A stretch of 64,000 bases of DNA from Granulicella sp. WH15 (GTDB lineage: Bacteria; Acidobacteriota; Terriglobia; Terriglobales; Acidobacteriaceae), in contig NZ_CP042596.1 of the NCBI RefSeq assembly GCF_009914315.1, positions 3,224,001-3,288,000 on the forward strand, read 5' to 3'. The notes beneath the pieces are model-generated. The model did no database searches and was not told where the DNA came from. It saw nothing but the letters and a program-made list of their open reading frames with translations. Of the stretch, positions 17,806-26,836 are shown in pieces. The position numbers and the translations under genes were made by a program. Each line of letters starts with the position of its first letter. The stretch's first letter is position 1.

Positions 17806-17875
17806 AAAAAAAACACGGAAAATCCCGGATAAGACGGACAAGAACAAGCCAATCCCCACCTGTTCCTGATCCGTG
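17806..17875 (-). terminator. Probable rpoN terminator, with a family D repeat
   Basis: On the minus strand CACGGA (17875-17870) can pair with TCCGTG (17819-17814), followed by eight T at 17813-17806. The loop contains a family D repeat, CGGATAAGACGGACAAG (17826-17842). It lies 22 bases past the rpoN stop codon. Confidence 0.55.
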
Positions 17876-17896
17876 GAAATCTTTCCAGACAGCAAT

Positions 17897-19582
17897 TTAT
17901 CGAACGCGACGCTGGTGAGTGCTTGGAATCTGCTGGTCTTCCCTGTACTTCGCCACCGTCCGCCGAGTCACATTGATCCCCTCGGACTTGAGTTGCGCGG
18001 CCAACTGGTCGTCGGTCAGCGGCTTGCGCGGGTCTTCCTCTTCGATCAGCTTCTTCACCTTTCGCTTCAGCAGCACCAACGGCAGGTCGCCGCCCTCAGG
18101 GCCGTTCACGCCCTCCGAGAAGAAGAACCGCAGCTCATACACCCCCTGCGACGTGTGCACATACTTGTTCGCCACCGCGCGGCTCACCGTCGAAGGGTGC
18201 ACTCCGATCTCCTCGGCCACTTCCTTAATCATCATCGGCTTCAGCGACTGCTCCCCATGCTCCAGGAACTCCTGCTGCCGCCTGACGATCACCTCGCAGG
18301 TCCGCACAATCGTGTTCTTCCGCTGCTCGATGTTTCTGAGAAGCTGGATCGCCGACTTGTACCGCTCCTTCACATACTCGCGGACGTCCTTGTCCGTCTG
18401 TTTCTGCCGCAGCATCTTCCGATAGCCCTGGTTCAGTCGCAGCGTGGGCATGTCCTCCTCGTTCATCAGCACGACGTACTGGTCGTCGCGCTTCACGAAC
18501 GCCACATCCGGCTCGATCAGCCGCGTATCGTTCTGCGCGTACCGCTGCCCCGGCCTGGGGTCCAGCGTGCGGATGTACTCCACCGCGGCCTGCACCTCCT
18601 CGGCCGTGCGCCCGCAGCTCTTGGTCAGCTCACGCATGTCCTTCTTCAGCAGCAGCGGCAGGCAGTTCGTCACAATATGCGCCGCCGTCTCGAAGACGTC
18701 GAAGCGGCTCTGCGGCGGAGCCACCTCATCCGTAAGCTCCTCCAGACCCTCTTCCGCCTCTGCCGACGCCAGCTCCCTGCGCCGCGCCGCCACCGTCTCG
18801 GCCTCGCGCCGCTGCGCCGCAATCTGCACCAGCAGGCACTCGCGCAGGTCGCGCGCGCCGACCCCCAGGGGATCAAGCTGGTTCACCAGCTCCCGCGCGC
18901 GGACGATAATGACCAGCTCCGCATCCAGAGACTTCGGCTTAGGAGCAGCGGCTGCCACCGAGTCGAGCACCTCTTCCTCCTCAGCCAGTTCCGGCTTAGC
19001 CCGCGCCCCACGCTCAAACGGAATCGGGTCCAGCCGGATCGGACCATGCACCTCGGCCGCCAGGGCCTCGGCCAGCTCCTCGTCGCTCGCCGTCAGGTAG
19101 CCGTTCCCGTCCAGGTTGCCGATCACCAGCTCCACCGCCGCACGCAGCACCGGCGACAGCGTCTGCGCCCCGATCTGCCACAGCAGATGGTCGCTCAGCG
19201 TGCTGGGCTGGGCCAGAAAGTGTTCAAACGAGGGCTTGTCATACTCCTCGAAGTTCGAGGTCGTCTTGAAGCCGGGGTCCAGAAACTCCTGAAAGTAGCT
19301 GCCGAAGTCGATCTCGTCGAAGGGGTCCTTCTCCACCCGTTCGGTCTCCGCCGCCACCTCGGCGACGGAGCGGTCGCGGTCACCCTCGCGCCCATCCATC
19401 TCCTCCATGGTGGGTCCGAACTCCTCCAGCTCCTCGAGCACGGGGTTCTCCACCATCTCGGAGTTGATCATCTCCTTCAGGTCCAGCTTGTTCAGCGCCA
19501 GCACACTGACCATCTGCACAAGGCCGGGCGTCAGCACCTGGCGTTGCGAGACCTTCAGATTCAGTCTGGGTTGCATGAACAA
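17897..19582 (-). CDS. rpoN: RNA polymerase sigma-54 factor RpoN
   Basis: Sigma-54 directs transcription from -24/-12 promoters with AAA+ activators. 561 residues: the Gln/Leu-rich activator region (LKVSQRQVLTPGLVQMVSVLALNKLDLKEMI), an acidic Glu-rich region II longer than usual, the core-binding and HTH region (IGVHPSTVSRAVANKYV) and the RpoN box RRTVAKYRE at 540-548, the DNA-contact signature. The TTG at 19582 has GGAGAGG eight bases upstream; the ATG at 19576 is the alternative start two codons in. Followed by hpf and rapZ in the conserved order. Confidence 0.96.
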   Translation of the reverse strand: MFMQPRLNLKVSQRQVLTPGLVQMVSVLALNKLDLKEMINSEMVENPVLEELEEFGPTMEEMDGREGDRDRSVAEVAAETERVEKDPFDEIDFGSYFQEFLDPGFKTTSNFEEYDKPSFEHFLAQPSTLSDHLLWQIGAQTLSPVLRAAVELVIGNLDGNGYLTASDEELAEALAAEVHGPIRLDPIPFERGARAKPELAEEEEVLDSVAAAAPKPKSLDAELVIIVRARELVNQLDPLGVGARDLRECLLVQIAAQRREAETVAARRRELASAEAEEGLEELTDEVAPPQSRFDVFETAAHIVTNCLPLLLKKDMRELTKSCGRTAEEVQAAVEYIRTLDPRPGQRYAQNDTRLIEPDVAFVKRDDQYVVLMNEEDMPTLRLNQGYRKMLRQKQTDKDVREYVKERYKSAIQLLRNIEQRKNTIVRTCEVIVRRQQEFLEHGEQSLKPMMIKEVAEEIGVHPSTVSRAVANKYVHTSQGVYELRFFFSEGVNGPEGGDLPLVLLKRKVKKLIEEEDPRKPLTDDQLAAQLKSEGINVTRRTVAKYREDQQIPSTHQRRVR

Positions 19583-19829
19583 TGTCTCTACCTCTCCTCG
19601 TCCACCAGCATTGCAGATCTAGAAAATTCCTTCGACAATCTGAGATCGACGTCACCCGATCGCCGTCAGAGGAATGTCTCCGTTGGTTTGCTCCGCCACA
19701 GTCTACACTTGCCGGACATTGCTGATAGGGGCCGCACATGGCCGTTTCCCACATTGGAATCAAGAGTGGGAAGCCGCCGCTCTGTGAAAATAGATGCATA
19801 AATATTGCACATCCAGGGTCGAATGCAAC

Positions 19830-20582
19830 CTAATCCATGGAAAATTTTTCCCCGAGATAGATCCTTTTTACCTCCGGATCACGTCCCAGCATACCCGGCG
19901 TGCCCGTTCGGAAGATCTTCCCCTCGTTGATGATGTAGGCCCGGTCGGTCACCGAGAGCGTCTCGCGCACGTTATGGTCGGTAATCAGAACCCCAATTCC
20001 GCTCGCCTTCAGGGCAAAGATAATTTCCTGCAAATCCAGCACGGCGATGGGGTCGATTCCCGAAAAGGGCTCGTCCAACAGGATAAACGAGGGGTCGATG
20101 CAAAGACATCGCGCGATCTCCACCCGGCGGCGTTCGCCTCCGCTCAGAGCGTAGCCGCGGGTCTTGCGCACGTGGCCCAGGTTTAACTGCTCGATCAGCC
20201 GCTCGGTCCGGGTCTTGCGCCGCTCCCAGGGCAGCTGCTGCGCCTCCAGCACCGCCAGAATGTTCTCCTCGACCGTCAGCTTGCGGAAGATCGAGGGCTC
20301 CTGCGGCAGGTAGCTGATCTTGTGCTTGCGCGCCCGCAGGTACATGGGCAGGCGGCTGATGTCCACGTCGTCCACCATCACCCGGCCCGCGTCCGGCCGC
20401 ACCAGCCCCACGATCATGTAGAAGCTGGTGGTCTTACCCGCGCCGTTCGGCCCCAACAGCCCCACCACCTCGCCCTGCGCGATCTGGAGCGAGACCCCCC
20501 GCACCACCGCGCGTCCGGCGTAGGACTTGCCGATATCCTCGGTCGACAGTACCCTGCCCGCTGTTCCTGACTCCCCGCTCAC
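19830..20582 (-). CDS. lptB: LPS export ABC transporter ATPase LptB
   Basis: Cytoplasmic ATPase of the LptB2FGC complex that pulls LPS out of the inner membrane. 250 residues with Walker [10 protein letters not shown] (44-52), the Lpt-typical [20 protein letters not shown]-loop segment, signature [14 protein letters not shown] and Walker [17 protein letters not shown]. The start is GTG. It lies immediately downstream of the lptC-lptA fusion gene (42-base gap) and upstream of rpoN; that order is typical. Confidence 0.95.
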   Translation of the reverse strand: MSGESGTAGRVLSTEDIGKSYAGRAVVRGVSLQIAQGEVVGLLGPNGAGKTTSFYMIVGLVRPDAGRVMVDDVDISRLPMYLRARKHKISYLPQEPSIFRKLTVEENILAVLEAQQLPWERRKTRTERLIEQLNLGHVRKTRGYALSGGERRRVEIARCLCIDPSFILLDEPFSGIDPIAVLDLQEIIFALKASGIGVLITDHNVRETLSVTDRAYIINEGKIFRTGTPGMLGRDPEVKRIYLGEKFSMD

Positions 20583-20624
20583 TGCCCTGACCCCGTCTTC
20601 ACCGCGTAAACCTCTTCCATCACT

Positions 20625-23093
20625 TTACTTTTTAACCCGCGTCTCGGTCTTCACCCGCTGCGCTCCGCCCTGCCCGTCGCCGCCCGAGATCAGGACGCTG
20701 TCGTCCCCACTGCGAAACCGCAACGAGGTGCCGACGATCGTACCCGGCGATTCGTTGTCCCGCCCCTCGCTCACGATCCGGGGCGGCGCGGCTTTGGTTC
20801 CCGTCATCAAAAAGGTCTTGTCCTCCGCCGTATAGACCAACTGCTGCCCCTCAGCCAGCCGCCCCGGCTGCTCGACGCGCACCGCACCGGTAGCGACCAC
20901 GCGCTCGACCTGACCTCCGAGAAAAGCATCGGCTGGAGGCTTATTTGACGCTGCGGAGCCTCTGTTCGTTGCAGAAGGAGCCTGAGAAGGAGACAGATAA
21001 ACCGTCGCGTGGTCCGAAACCATCACCCCGTCGGCGTCCTCCACCCGCACCCGGCCCTTCAGCTCCACCTGCCGCAGTTGGTCGGAGTAGACCAGCTCCC
21101 GGCTGGCCACATGCACCACCTGGTTCCCTCTAGCTTGAGTCTTATCCCCGGCGGGCTTGGCGGAAGACCCCAGCAGTACCCCATGCACTACCGCTGCATC
21201 GCCTGCACCTTCGCCGTAAGCCTTCAGCCGCTTGTCGGCCTGCACGAACTCCAGCACCGGGGCCTCCACCTGAGACCCGCCCTGCCACAGCCGCGCCGGA
21301 CGCGCCGCACCATAAAAGTAAGCCGTCCCCAGCCCATGCTTGAAGCTGGCATGATCGGCCAGCACATGAGTCGGCTCGTTCTTCTGCGCGCCGCTGGTGC
21401 TGGTTTGCAGATAAGTCGTCCGCACCCCGCCCTCGGCGGTCGCATCGCCGCTCACGCGCTCCATCGTCACCGTCTCGGCATACACCGCGCCGGACGGGTC
21501 TTCCACCTGCGCCCGCCCGCGCAGCGTCACCCGATCCGAATCTCCGTCGTAGGTCTCCTCATCGCCCGCCGCCCGCTGCACTTCAGCCGCCGCACCCGCC
21601 TTGGCCGGAAGCCGACGCACCACCTTCACTCCACCCCGCTGCACCGCCCGCTGCACTTCAACCGGCTGAGCACCGCCGGTCTGGAGTCCCGTCTTAGCTT
21701 TTGCGGACTTACCCGCAGCCACCGGGCGGAACAACATCTCCAGCGTATCGCCTGAGCTGATCTCATCCGTCCCATCTCGAGCCACCTGATGCAGCGCCGT
21801 ATGCCCCGCCCCATGCACAGTCGAGATGCGCGACTCCCCGTTCACCGCGTCGAAGTGCGCCGTCAAGGTATCGCCTGCCATGTCAGTAGTCGCACTGCCC
21901 TTGCCGACAGCCTGAGCCACCTCCCGCACCTTCGCCGCACCGGTAGCCACCGCATCCCGCAGCACACTGCGCGTCCCCTGCGGCTCCAGTTCCAGCACCA
22001 GATGCTGCGCGCTCATCGTCCGCGTCGCCGCCGACCCGCGCTCCTCACCCGTCACCCCGCCGGTCAGGTCCACATGCCGCGCACGACCCTCGCCGTCGAA
22101 GCCGACCCGCGCATCCGCCGCGCTACCCTGCGCGTCCCGCCCGTCGGACGTATCCGCGTACCGCACCCCGCCGTACAAGTGGCTCGACTCCAGCTTGCCC
22201 TTCGCGTTCAGCACCACGTCCATCCGGTCCGACATTACTGCGCCGCGATCCTGCCCGGTCACACGCACGTGGCCCTGCGTCTCCATCGCCTGCGGAGTGC
22301 CGTCCTTGGCCGTATGCACCACCGCGTGGTCGGCCTCCAGCCCCTGCCCCGGCGAGACATACTTCGCCCCCGTAAACACCGCCGTATTGGCCTTCTGATC
22401 CATCTCCGCGTGCGACGCCGTCAGCACCCCAGACCGATCCTTCATCAGGCCGCTCACGTGTACGGCCGAGTCCAGCACGATCACCCCGGTCTGGGAGTTG
22501 TACTGCGCGCCAAGCGCATGGCCCGTCATACCACCCGAGGTAAAGTCGATCTGCTCGGGCGTCGTCGCGAAGCCCTCCTTCTGGTGGAAGACCAGCCCGC
22601 GCGTCCGCACATGCACCACGCGAGCGTCTTTGTCATCCTTGCCGTCGGCAGCCTCGCCCGTCTCGTGTACCCCGCCGTCGGGCTTGCCGTGGAAGGCCGC
22701 CGCCGGAGCCTGCAGGTCGATTCTGACCTCACCGCTGGCCGTCGCCACGCCCAGCTTCTGGTCGTACTCGAACTCGTCTCCGTATATATGGTCGGCGCGG
22801 TTGCCCTCGCGTCCGTAGAGGACGATCCCTACGTCCCGCAGCGTCACCTTGCTGTCGTTGTGCTGGATGGCCTTGGCCGCGTGGATGGTGAAGACGGTCT
22901 TGCCCTTGAGCGACTGCGAGTAGGTGAAGTTGTCCGTGGTCTGCTTGATGTCGATGCCCAACCGCCCCGGCAGCCCTTTGACGAAGCGTGCCGCAACGAA
23001 GTGCGCGTAGCCGATGAATCCAAGCACAATTGCTACCAGCAGGCCAGCGCCCACCAGCAACCCCACCCGAACTTTCCCAATCGACAAACCCAT
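20625..23093 (-). CDS. LptC-LptA/OstA fusion protein (LPS transport bridge)
   Basis: 822 residues, against about 190 for LptC and 185 for LptA. Residues 10-30 are a single membrane anchor (VGLLVGAGLLVAIVLGFIGYA) and the next 150 match LptC (TVFTIHAAKAIQHNDSKVTLRDVGIVLYG). Beyond that come several successive OstA/LptA-like beta-jellyroll segments (GHALGAQYNSQTGVIVLDSAVHVSG; ADHAVVHT; RVTLRGRAQVED; QVELKGRVRVEDADGVMVSDHATVYLS), joined by Ala-rich linkers. It would span the periplasm as a built-in bridge for LPS from LptB2FG to LptD. The downstream lptB supports the role. The number of jellyroll units is uncertain. Confidence 0.85.
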   Translation of the reverse strand: MGLSIGKVRVGLLVGAGLLVAIVLGFIGYAHFVAARFVKGLPGRLGIDIKQTTDNFTYSQSLKGKTVFTIHAAKAIQHNDSKVTLRDVGIVLYGREGNRADHIYGDEFEYDQKLGVATASGEVRIDLQAPAAAFHGKPDGGVHETGEAADGKDDKDARVVHVRTRGLVFHQKEGFATTPEQIDFTSGGMTGHALGAQYNSQTGVIVLDSAVHVSGLMKDRSGVLTASHAEMDQKANTAVFTGAKYVSPGQGLEADHAVVHTAKDGTPQAMETQGHVRVTGQDRGAVMSDRMDVVLNAKGKLESSHLYGGVRYADTSDGRDAQGSAADARVGFDGEGRARHVDLTGGVTGEERGSAATRTMSAQHLVLELEPQGTRSVLRDAVATGAAKVREVAQAVGKGSATTDMAGDTLTAHFDAVNGESRISTVHGAGHTALHQVARDGTDEISSGDTLEMLFRPVAAGKSAKAKTGLQTGGAQPVEVQRAVQRGGVKVVRRLPAKAGAAAEVQRAAGDEETYDGDSDRVTLRGRAQVEDPSGAVYAETVTMERVSGDATAEGGVRTTYLQTSTSGAQKNEPTHVLADHASFKHGLGTAYFYGAARPARLWQGGSQVEAPVLEFVQADKRLKAYGEGAGDAAVVHGVLLGSSAKPAGDKTQARGNQVVHVASRELVYSDQLRQVELKGRVRVEDADGVMVSDHATVYLSPSQAPSATNRGSAASNKPPADAFLGGQVERVVATGAVRVEQPGRLAEGQQLVYTAEDKTFLMTGTKAAPPRIVSEGRDNESPGTIVGTSLRFRSGDDSVLISGGDGQGGAQRVKTETRVKK

Positions 23094-23126
23094 CTGGAAG
23101 CCTGATCTATCTTCTCATCCTCAAGC

Positions 23127-23187
23127 CACGCGCAGCGTCGAGAACCGCACGAAGTGCCGCCCGCCCGGCGCAAGGGCGTTGTTGCTT
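23127..23187 (-). repeat. Intergenic repeat family A, reverse copy
   Basis: Reverse complement of the other family A copies, with the hairpin GCAC-GAA-GTGC at 23147-23157. It directly abuts a family B element, forming a composite. Confidence 0.75.
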
Positions 23188-23250
23188 GTTCTTTTGTTGT
23201 CATTCAGGAGCGAAGCGGAGGAATCTGCTTCTGTCTTTGTTGTTGCCTTT
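23187..23250 (+). repeat. Intergenic repeat family B, copy 1
   Basis: Shares TTGTCATTCAGGAGCGAAGC and the following GGAGGAATCTGCTT with copies at 26700 and 28700, then a GTTGCC-type tail. Confidence 0.75.
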
Positions 23251-23254
23251 GGGG

Positions 23255-23315
23255 TAGGTCCGGGCTTTAGCCCGGACATTAAAACCCGCCACCAATGTGG
23301 GCTTTAGCCCCCGAA
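23255..23315. repeat. Repeat family C hairpin, copy 1
   Basis: Perfect hairpin GTCCGGGCT/AGCCCGGAC with a two-base loop. The 26 bases 23255-23280 are the exact reverse complement of 40514-40539, and a related GGGCTTTAGCCC follows. Confidence 0.75.
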
Positions 23316-23448
23316 GTATGCTTTCTGCAAAAACTGCAAAGACGTCCTGCCGGACGGGCCTCCTGCGCGGAGGGCGGGCGTTCGCACGCCTTTTTACTGC
23401 TTCGCGTGCTGGTCGGAAACAAACTCCTATAGCTGTAAACTAAAACCT

Positions 23449-24117
23449 ATGGCCGATCAGCTTTACCTGAGCCTCTGGTTCCCCAACTTCCGCTTCGAAG
23501 CCCTGCCCGCCGCTCTCATCGCAGTCCTGCGCCAGTTCTCGCTCATCAGCAAGAGCAAGCGCGTCTCCGCCGCGGCGGCCTACCCCATCAGCTTCCACGA
23601 AGCCCCCACCTACCAGCGCCTCTACGTCCTCGACGACCGCTCCCAAGCCTCCGAGAGCGAAGAGTCCATCATCGAAAACGCCGTGGCTGAGGCCACCGAG
23701 CTACTCCACGAAGACACCGCCTATGAGTTCGAGATGAAGTGGAGCCTCTGGGCCCCCGAAGGCGTCACCGCCGAAGAGACCGGCGGCCTCGACCCCATCT
23801 GGCGGCAGACCCCCACCACCGTAAAGTTCCTCGGCTTCGGCCCCGACTTCGACGACTCCACCTTCGAGCAGAACGGCCACATCCGCATCGACTTCGGCCT
23901 CGACACCCCGTGGCTCTTCGACGACGAGGCCGAGATCGAACCCGGCAACGAGTATGCGGCCCTCACCGCCAAGCACATCAAGCAGAACATCGAGATGCTG
24001 CTGGCCTTCACGCTCTCGGTCGAGAAGCACTGCGGCATCTCCAGCCGCCTGCTCTGGACCGAATCCGGCGAGCCACTAGCCGAGAAGCTCGTAGCCCGCC
24101 TTCAGCGGTTGAATTAA
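23449..24117 (+). CDS. Conserved-looking protein of unknown function (222 residues)
   Basis: I do not recognise a characterised family. The protein is acidic, soluble, with no signal peptide or membrane segment. Visible parts are an N-terminal MADQLYLSLWFPNFR, a repeated Glu-rich stretch (residues 65-90), GFGPDFDD and FGLDTPWLFDDE in the middle, and a helical C-terminus (IKQNIEMLLAFTLSVEKHCGISSRLLW). Codon use matches the neighbouring genes, the frame is clean and the start codon is an ATG, so it is very probably real. It is isolated between repeat-rich gaps, so context does not help. Confidence 0.75.
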   Translation: MADQLYLSLWFPNFRFEALPAALIAVLRQFSLISKSKRVSAAAAYPISFHEAPTYQRLYVLDDRSQASESEESIIENAVAEATELLHEDTAYEFEMKWSLWAPEGVTAEETGGLDPIWRQTPTTVKFLGFGPDFDDSTFEQNGHIRIDFGLDTPWLFDDEAEIEPGNEYAALTAKHIKQNIEMLLAFTLSVEKHCGISSRLLWTESGEPLAEKLVARLQRLN

Positions 24118-24210
24118 GACAACAACAAGTGCGCCCTAACGCCGGGGCACTTCGTGCTGTACTCGAAAGACCGGCACTTCGTGCGGTTCTCGACGCTTTG
24201 CGTAAAGGCA
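24118..24210 (+). repeat. Intergenic repeat family A, copy with doubled hairpin
   Basis: Begins with the AACAACAAGTGCGCCCT motif and has the GCAC-TTC-GTGC hairpin twice (24147-24157 and 24174-24184), ending in GACGCTTTGCG. It fills the gap between two convergent genes. Confidence 0.75.
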
Positions 24211-24211
24211 A

Positions 24212-25261
24212 CTACAGCGCCGGATAATCCGTATACCCCTCCGGCCCATGCGCATAAAACGTCTCCGGATTCGGCGTATTCAACGGCGCACCCTCGGCAA
24301 ACCGCCGCACCAGATCCGGATTGGCGATCCACATCTTCCCAAACGCCACCGCATCCGCCTCCCCGGCCTCGATCACCTGCTCCGCCTGCGCCTGGTCGAA
24401 CTTCTCATTCGCGATATACACCCCGCCGAACGCCTGCTTCAGGCTAGGCCCCAGCCAATCGTTGTCGAGGAACTCCCGCGCACACAGAAACGCCAGCCCG
24501 CGCTTGCCCAGCTCCGTGGCGACGTACGTAAACGTCTCCCGCGGGTTCGCGTCCGAGATCCCATGCGCGTCCGAGCGCGGAGCCAGGTGCATCCCCACCC
24601 GATCGGCCCCAAACACCGAAGCCGCCGCATCCGCCACCTCCAGCATCAGCCGCGCACGGTTCTCCACCGAACCGCCGTACTCATCCGTCCGCACATTGGT
24701 GCCCGACTGCAAAAACTGGTCCAGCAGATAGCCGTTGGCCCCATGAATCTCCACTCCATCAAACCCCGCCGCCTGCGCATTCGCCGCTCCCTTGCGGAAC
24801 TCCTCGATGACGCCCTTGACCTCGTCCAACTCCAGCGCACGCGGCGTCACAAACTCCTTCAGCGGCCTGACCAGCGAGACGTGCCCGCTCGGCTTAATCG
24901 CACTCGCCGAGACCGGCTGCCGCCCGTCGAGAAACATCGGATCGGACATACGCCCCACATGCCATATCTGCGCGAGTATCCTGCCTCCCGCCTCGTGTAC
25001 GGCTGCGGTCACCGGCTTCCACCGCTCTACCTGTTCCTGCGACCAGATGCCCGGCACCTGCGCATATCCCACACCCATCGGCGAGACCGGCGTTCCCTCG
25101 GAGATAATCAGCCCGGCCGAGGCTCGCTGCCGATAGTACTCGGCCATGATCGGCGTCGGCAGATGATCGACGGTTCCACGCACCCGCGTCAGCGGTGCCA
25201 TGACGACACGATTCGGCAGAGTCCATGCGCCGACTTTCAGCGGCTCCAGTAGCTTCGACAA
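24212..25261 (-). CDS. Old Yellow Enzyme family alkene reductase
   Basis: FMN-dependent ene-reductase of the OYE/NemA family, which reduces activated C=C bonds with NAD(P)H. 349 residues forming a TIM barrel: LLEPLKVGAWTLPNRVVMAPLTR at the start, SEGTPVSPMG, QIWHVGRMS, and the substrate-binding HGAN (in GVEIHGANGYLLDQFL), then an RTDEYGGSVENRARL box, all typical. The start is TTG with GAGGTG five bases upstream. Physiological substrate unknown; xenobiotic or oxidative-stress detoxification is the usual guess. Confidence 0.93.
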   Translation of the reverse strand: MSKLLEPLKVGAWTLPNRVVMAPLTRVRGTVDHLPTPIMAEYYRQRASAGLIISEGTPVSPMGVGYAQVPGIWSQEQVERWKPVTAAVHEAGGRILAQIWHVGRMSDPMFLDGRQPVSASAIKPSGHVSLVRPLKEFVTPRALELDEVKGVIEEFRKGAANAQAAGFDGVEIHGANGYLLDQFLQSGTNVRTDEYGGSVENRARLMLEVADAAASVFGADRVGMHLAPRSDAHGISDANPRETFTYVATELGKRGLAFLCAREFLDNDWLGPSLKQAFGGVYIANEKFDQAQAEQVIEAGEADAVAFGKMWIANPDLVRRFAEGAPLNTPNPETFYAHGPEGYTDYPAL

Positions 25262-25332
25262 GCAAACACCTCAAGGGAAGATATCCCAACCAATCTTCCC
25301 ATACGATGTTTGTCGCAACACAAAGTTGCGGC

Positions 25333-25995
25333 CTAGCTTCCGGCCAGCGCCTGCATATCCTTGATCTCCAGCACCTGCTTCGGATACCCCTTCAGCACGC
25401 TCTCGATCATGGCCAGCCCCACTTGCTGCATAGTCAGCACCTGGCTCGGCAGCAGCACGCGCAGCACCGGGTACAGACGGCTGATCGCCCGATAAAACGG
25501 CGGAACATTGCGCTGCCCGTCGGTCGGCTTCATAAAGCCGGGACGGAAGTTATAGACCCGCCGAAAGCCCAACCGCATCATCGCGTTCTCGGCTCGTCCC
25601 TTGACCCTCGCCCACATCACCCGGCCCTTCTCGGAGCTGTCGGCGTGGCCGCCCGACATGTGGCAGAAGATCATCTGCGGGTTCAGCCGCAGCAGCGTCT
25701 CGGCGAAGTGCAGGGGCACATCGTAGGTCACATGGCTGTACGCAGCCTCAGTCATGCCCCGCGAGCTAATGCCCGCGCAGTAGAAGCAGGCATCGTAGCC
25801 GCTCAACTGGTTGGCGACCGCATCCAGCTCCATAAAATCAGGAACGAGACACTCGGTCAGCTTGGGATGCTGCCTCCCGCAGGACTTTCGGCTCACGCTC
25901 AACACCTGCATCACCGCCGGATGCTCCAGGCACTCCAGAAGCACGCCCTCACCCACCAACCCGGTGGCTCCGGTAAGAATCAGCTTGAATCTCAT
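25333..25995 (-). CDS. NAD(P)-binding SDR-like oxidoreductase
   Basis: 220-residue Rossmann-fold protein of the atypical short-chain dehydrogenase group (NmrA/HTATIP2-like). The nucleotide-binding motif GATGLVGEG is at 8-16, followed by VLSVSRKSCG, DACFYCAGISS, a MSGGHADSS segment and a YNFRPGFM motif late in the protein. No Tyr-x-x-x-Lys active site is evident, so catalysis is uncertain. It lies 71 bases upstream of the OYE gene on the same strand and may be co-transcribed with it. Substrate unknown. Confidence 0.75.
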   Translation of the reverse strand: MRFKLILTGATGLVGEGVLLECLEHPAVMQVLSVSRKSCGRQHPKLTECLVPDFMELDAVANQLSGYDACFYCAGISSRGMTEAAYSHVTYDVPLHFAETLLRLNPQMIFCHMSGGHADSSEKGRVMWARVKGRAENAMMRLGFRRVYNFRPGFMKPTDGQRNVPPFYRAISRLYPVLRVLLPSQVLTMQQVGLAMIESVLKGYPKQVLEIKDMQALAGS

Positions 25996-26093
25996 CCGTC
26001 ATCGACCATGCCGGGATTCTACTATACCGACCGAACGCTCGTTCTAGCCGGACACTCGCACCCGCTAACCGTTATCCTGATTGCAGAGCCACC

Positions 26094-26681
26094 ATGCCCC
26101 TACTCGCCCCCGACACCTTCCCGCAGAACTGGTCCGCCGAGATCCTGCGCACGTCTCCCCTGATCGCGCCCGCGCGCCAGTTCACCTACCCCATGCAGAT
26201 CGCGGGCGAAGAGGACTCGCTGGCCCGTGGCGCGTTGCAGTTGCTCGTACGCCCCGCTGCGGGAGGCTCTTACCTGGTCACCTGTGCCCTTGGCTTCACC
26301 GATCCTTCGATGCCCACGGGCCTTTACGCCTGCCCCAACCCCGGCCAGCTCTGCGCCGTCGCCGGAGGCTACGCCTACCTGGCCGACACCACCGCCCCGT
26401 CCGCCTGCACCCTGCTACCGCTCAAGCCCGTCACCGCCGTCCACCCGCTCCCCAGCCACAACCTGCTGCTCTTCATGGGCTTCCACCAGTTGCTCGCATG
26501 GGGAGCAGACGGCATGGCATGGCAATCCAGCCGCCTGAGTTGGGAAGGCATTACCCTCAGCCACATCGAAGGAGACCAGCTTCACGGCTTCGGCTGGAAC
26601 ATGCTCACTGATAAGGAGGTTCCGTTCACGCTCGACCTGCGCACCGGCACCCATACCGGCGGCGGCTACCAGATCCGCTAA
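26094..26681 (+). CDS. Protein of unknown function (195 residues)
   Basis: I do not recognise this family. No signal peptide or membrane span. It is rich in hydrophobic beta-like segments: SYLVTCALGFTDPSMPTGLYACPNPGQLCAVAGGYAYLADT, NLLLFMGFHQLLAWG, then GIRLSHIEGDQLHGFGWNM-like turns near the end. The even spacing of glycine-rich turns suggests a beta-propeller or WD-like fragment, but that is a guess. The start is an ATG and codon use is like the neighbours'. It is downstream of no clear operon partner and is followed by a composite repeat. Confidence 0.7.
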   Translation: MPLLAPDTFPQNWSAEILRTSPLIAPARQFTYPMQIAGEEDSLARGALQLLVRPAAGGSYLVTCALGFTDPSMPTGLYACPNPGQLCAVAGGYAYLADTTAPSACTLLPLKPVTAVHPLPSHNLLLFMGFHQLLAWGADGMAWQSSRLSWEGITLSHIEGDQLHGFGWNMLTDKEVPFTLDLRTGTHTGGGYQIR

Positions 26682-26699
26682 GGGCACTTGCCATTGCCA

Positions 26700-26760
26700 G
26701 TTCTTTTGGTTGTCATTCAGGAGCGAAGCGGAGGAATCTGCTTTTGCTGTTGCCTTTGGG
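26700..26760 (+). repeat. Intergenic repeat family B, copy 2
   Basis: Same core as 23187-23250 (TTGTCATTCAGGAGCGAAGC and following GGAGGAATCTGCTT). It is immediately followed by a family A copy, again a composite. Confidence 0.75.
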
Positions 26761-26763
26761 ACA

Positions 26764-26836
26764 AGAGGCAACAGCAAAAGCGCCCTCATGCCGGGCGGGC
26801 ACCACTTCGTGGGGTACTAGACGCTTCGCGTGTTTT
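26764..26836 (+). repeat. Intergenic repeat family A, copy with CCAC/GTGG hairpin
   Basis: Core AACAGCAAAAGCGCCCT and CCGGGCGGGC as elsewhere, but the hairpin stem is CCAC-TTC-GTGG (26802-26812), a compensatory change relative to GCAC/GTGC. It ends GACGCTTCGCGTG and six T, just before the rsmD stop on the other strand. Confidence 0.8.

Larger units (their letters stand above)
23094..23448. other. Gene-free stretch of 355 bases made of intergenic repeats
   Basis: Between the divergent lptC-lptA gene and the next plus-strand gene. It contains a reverse family A copy (23127-23187), a family B copy (23187-23250), a family C hairpin (23255-23315) and a GC-rich tail with hairpin GGCGT-TCGC-ACGCC followed by TTTTT (about 23379-23397). 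No reading frame here looks coding. Confidence 0.7.

Noticed and set aside
17873..19801. Long plus-strand reading frame (642 codons) opposite rpoN
   Set aside because: Antisense of an intact sigma-54 gene; no recognisable domain.
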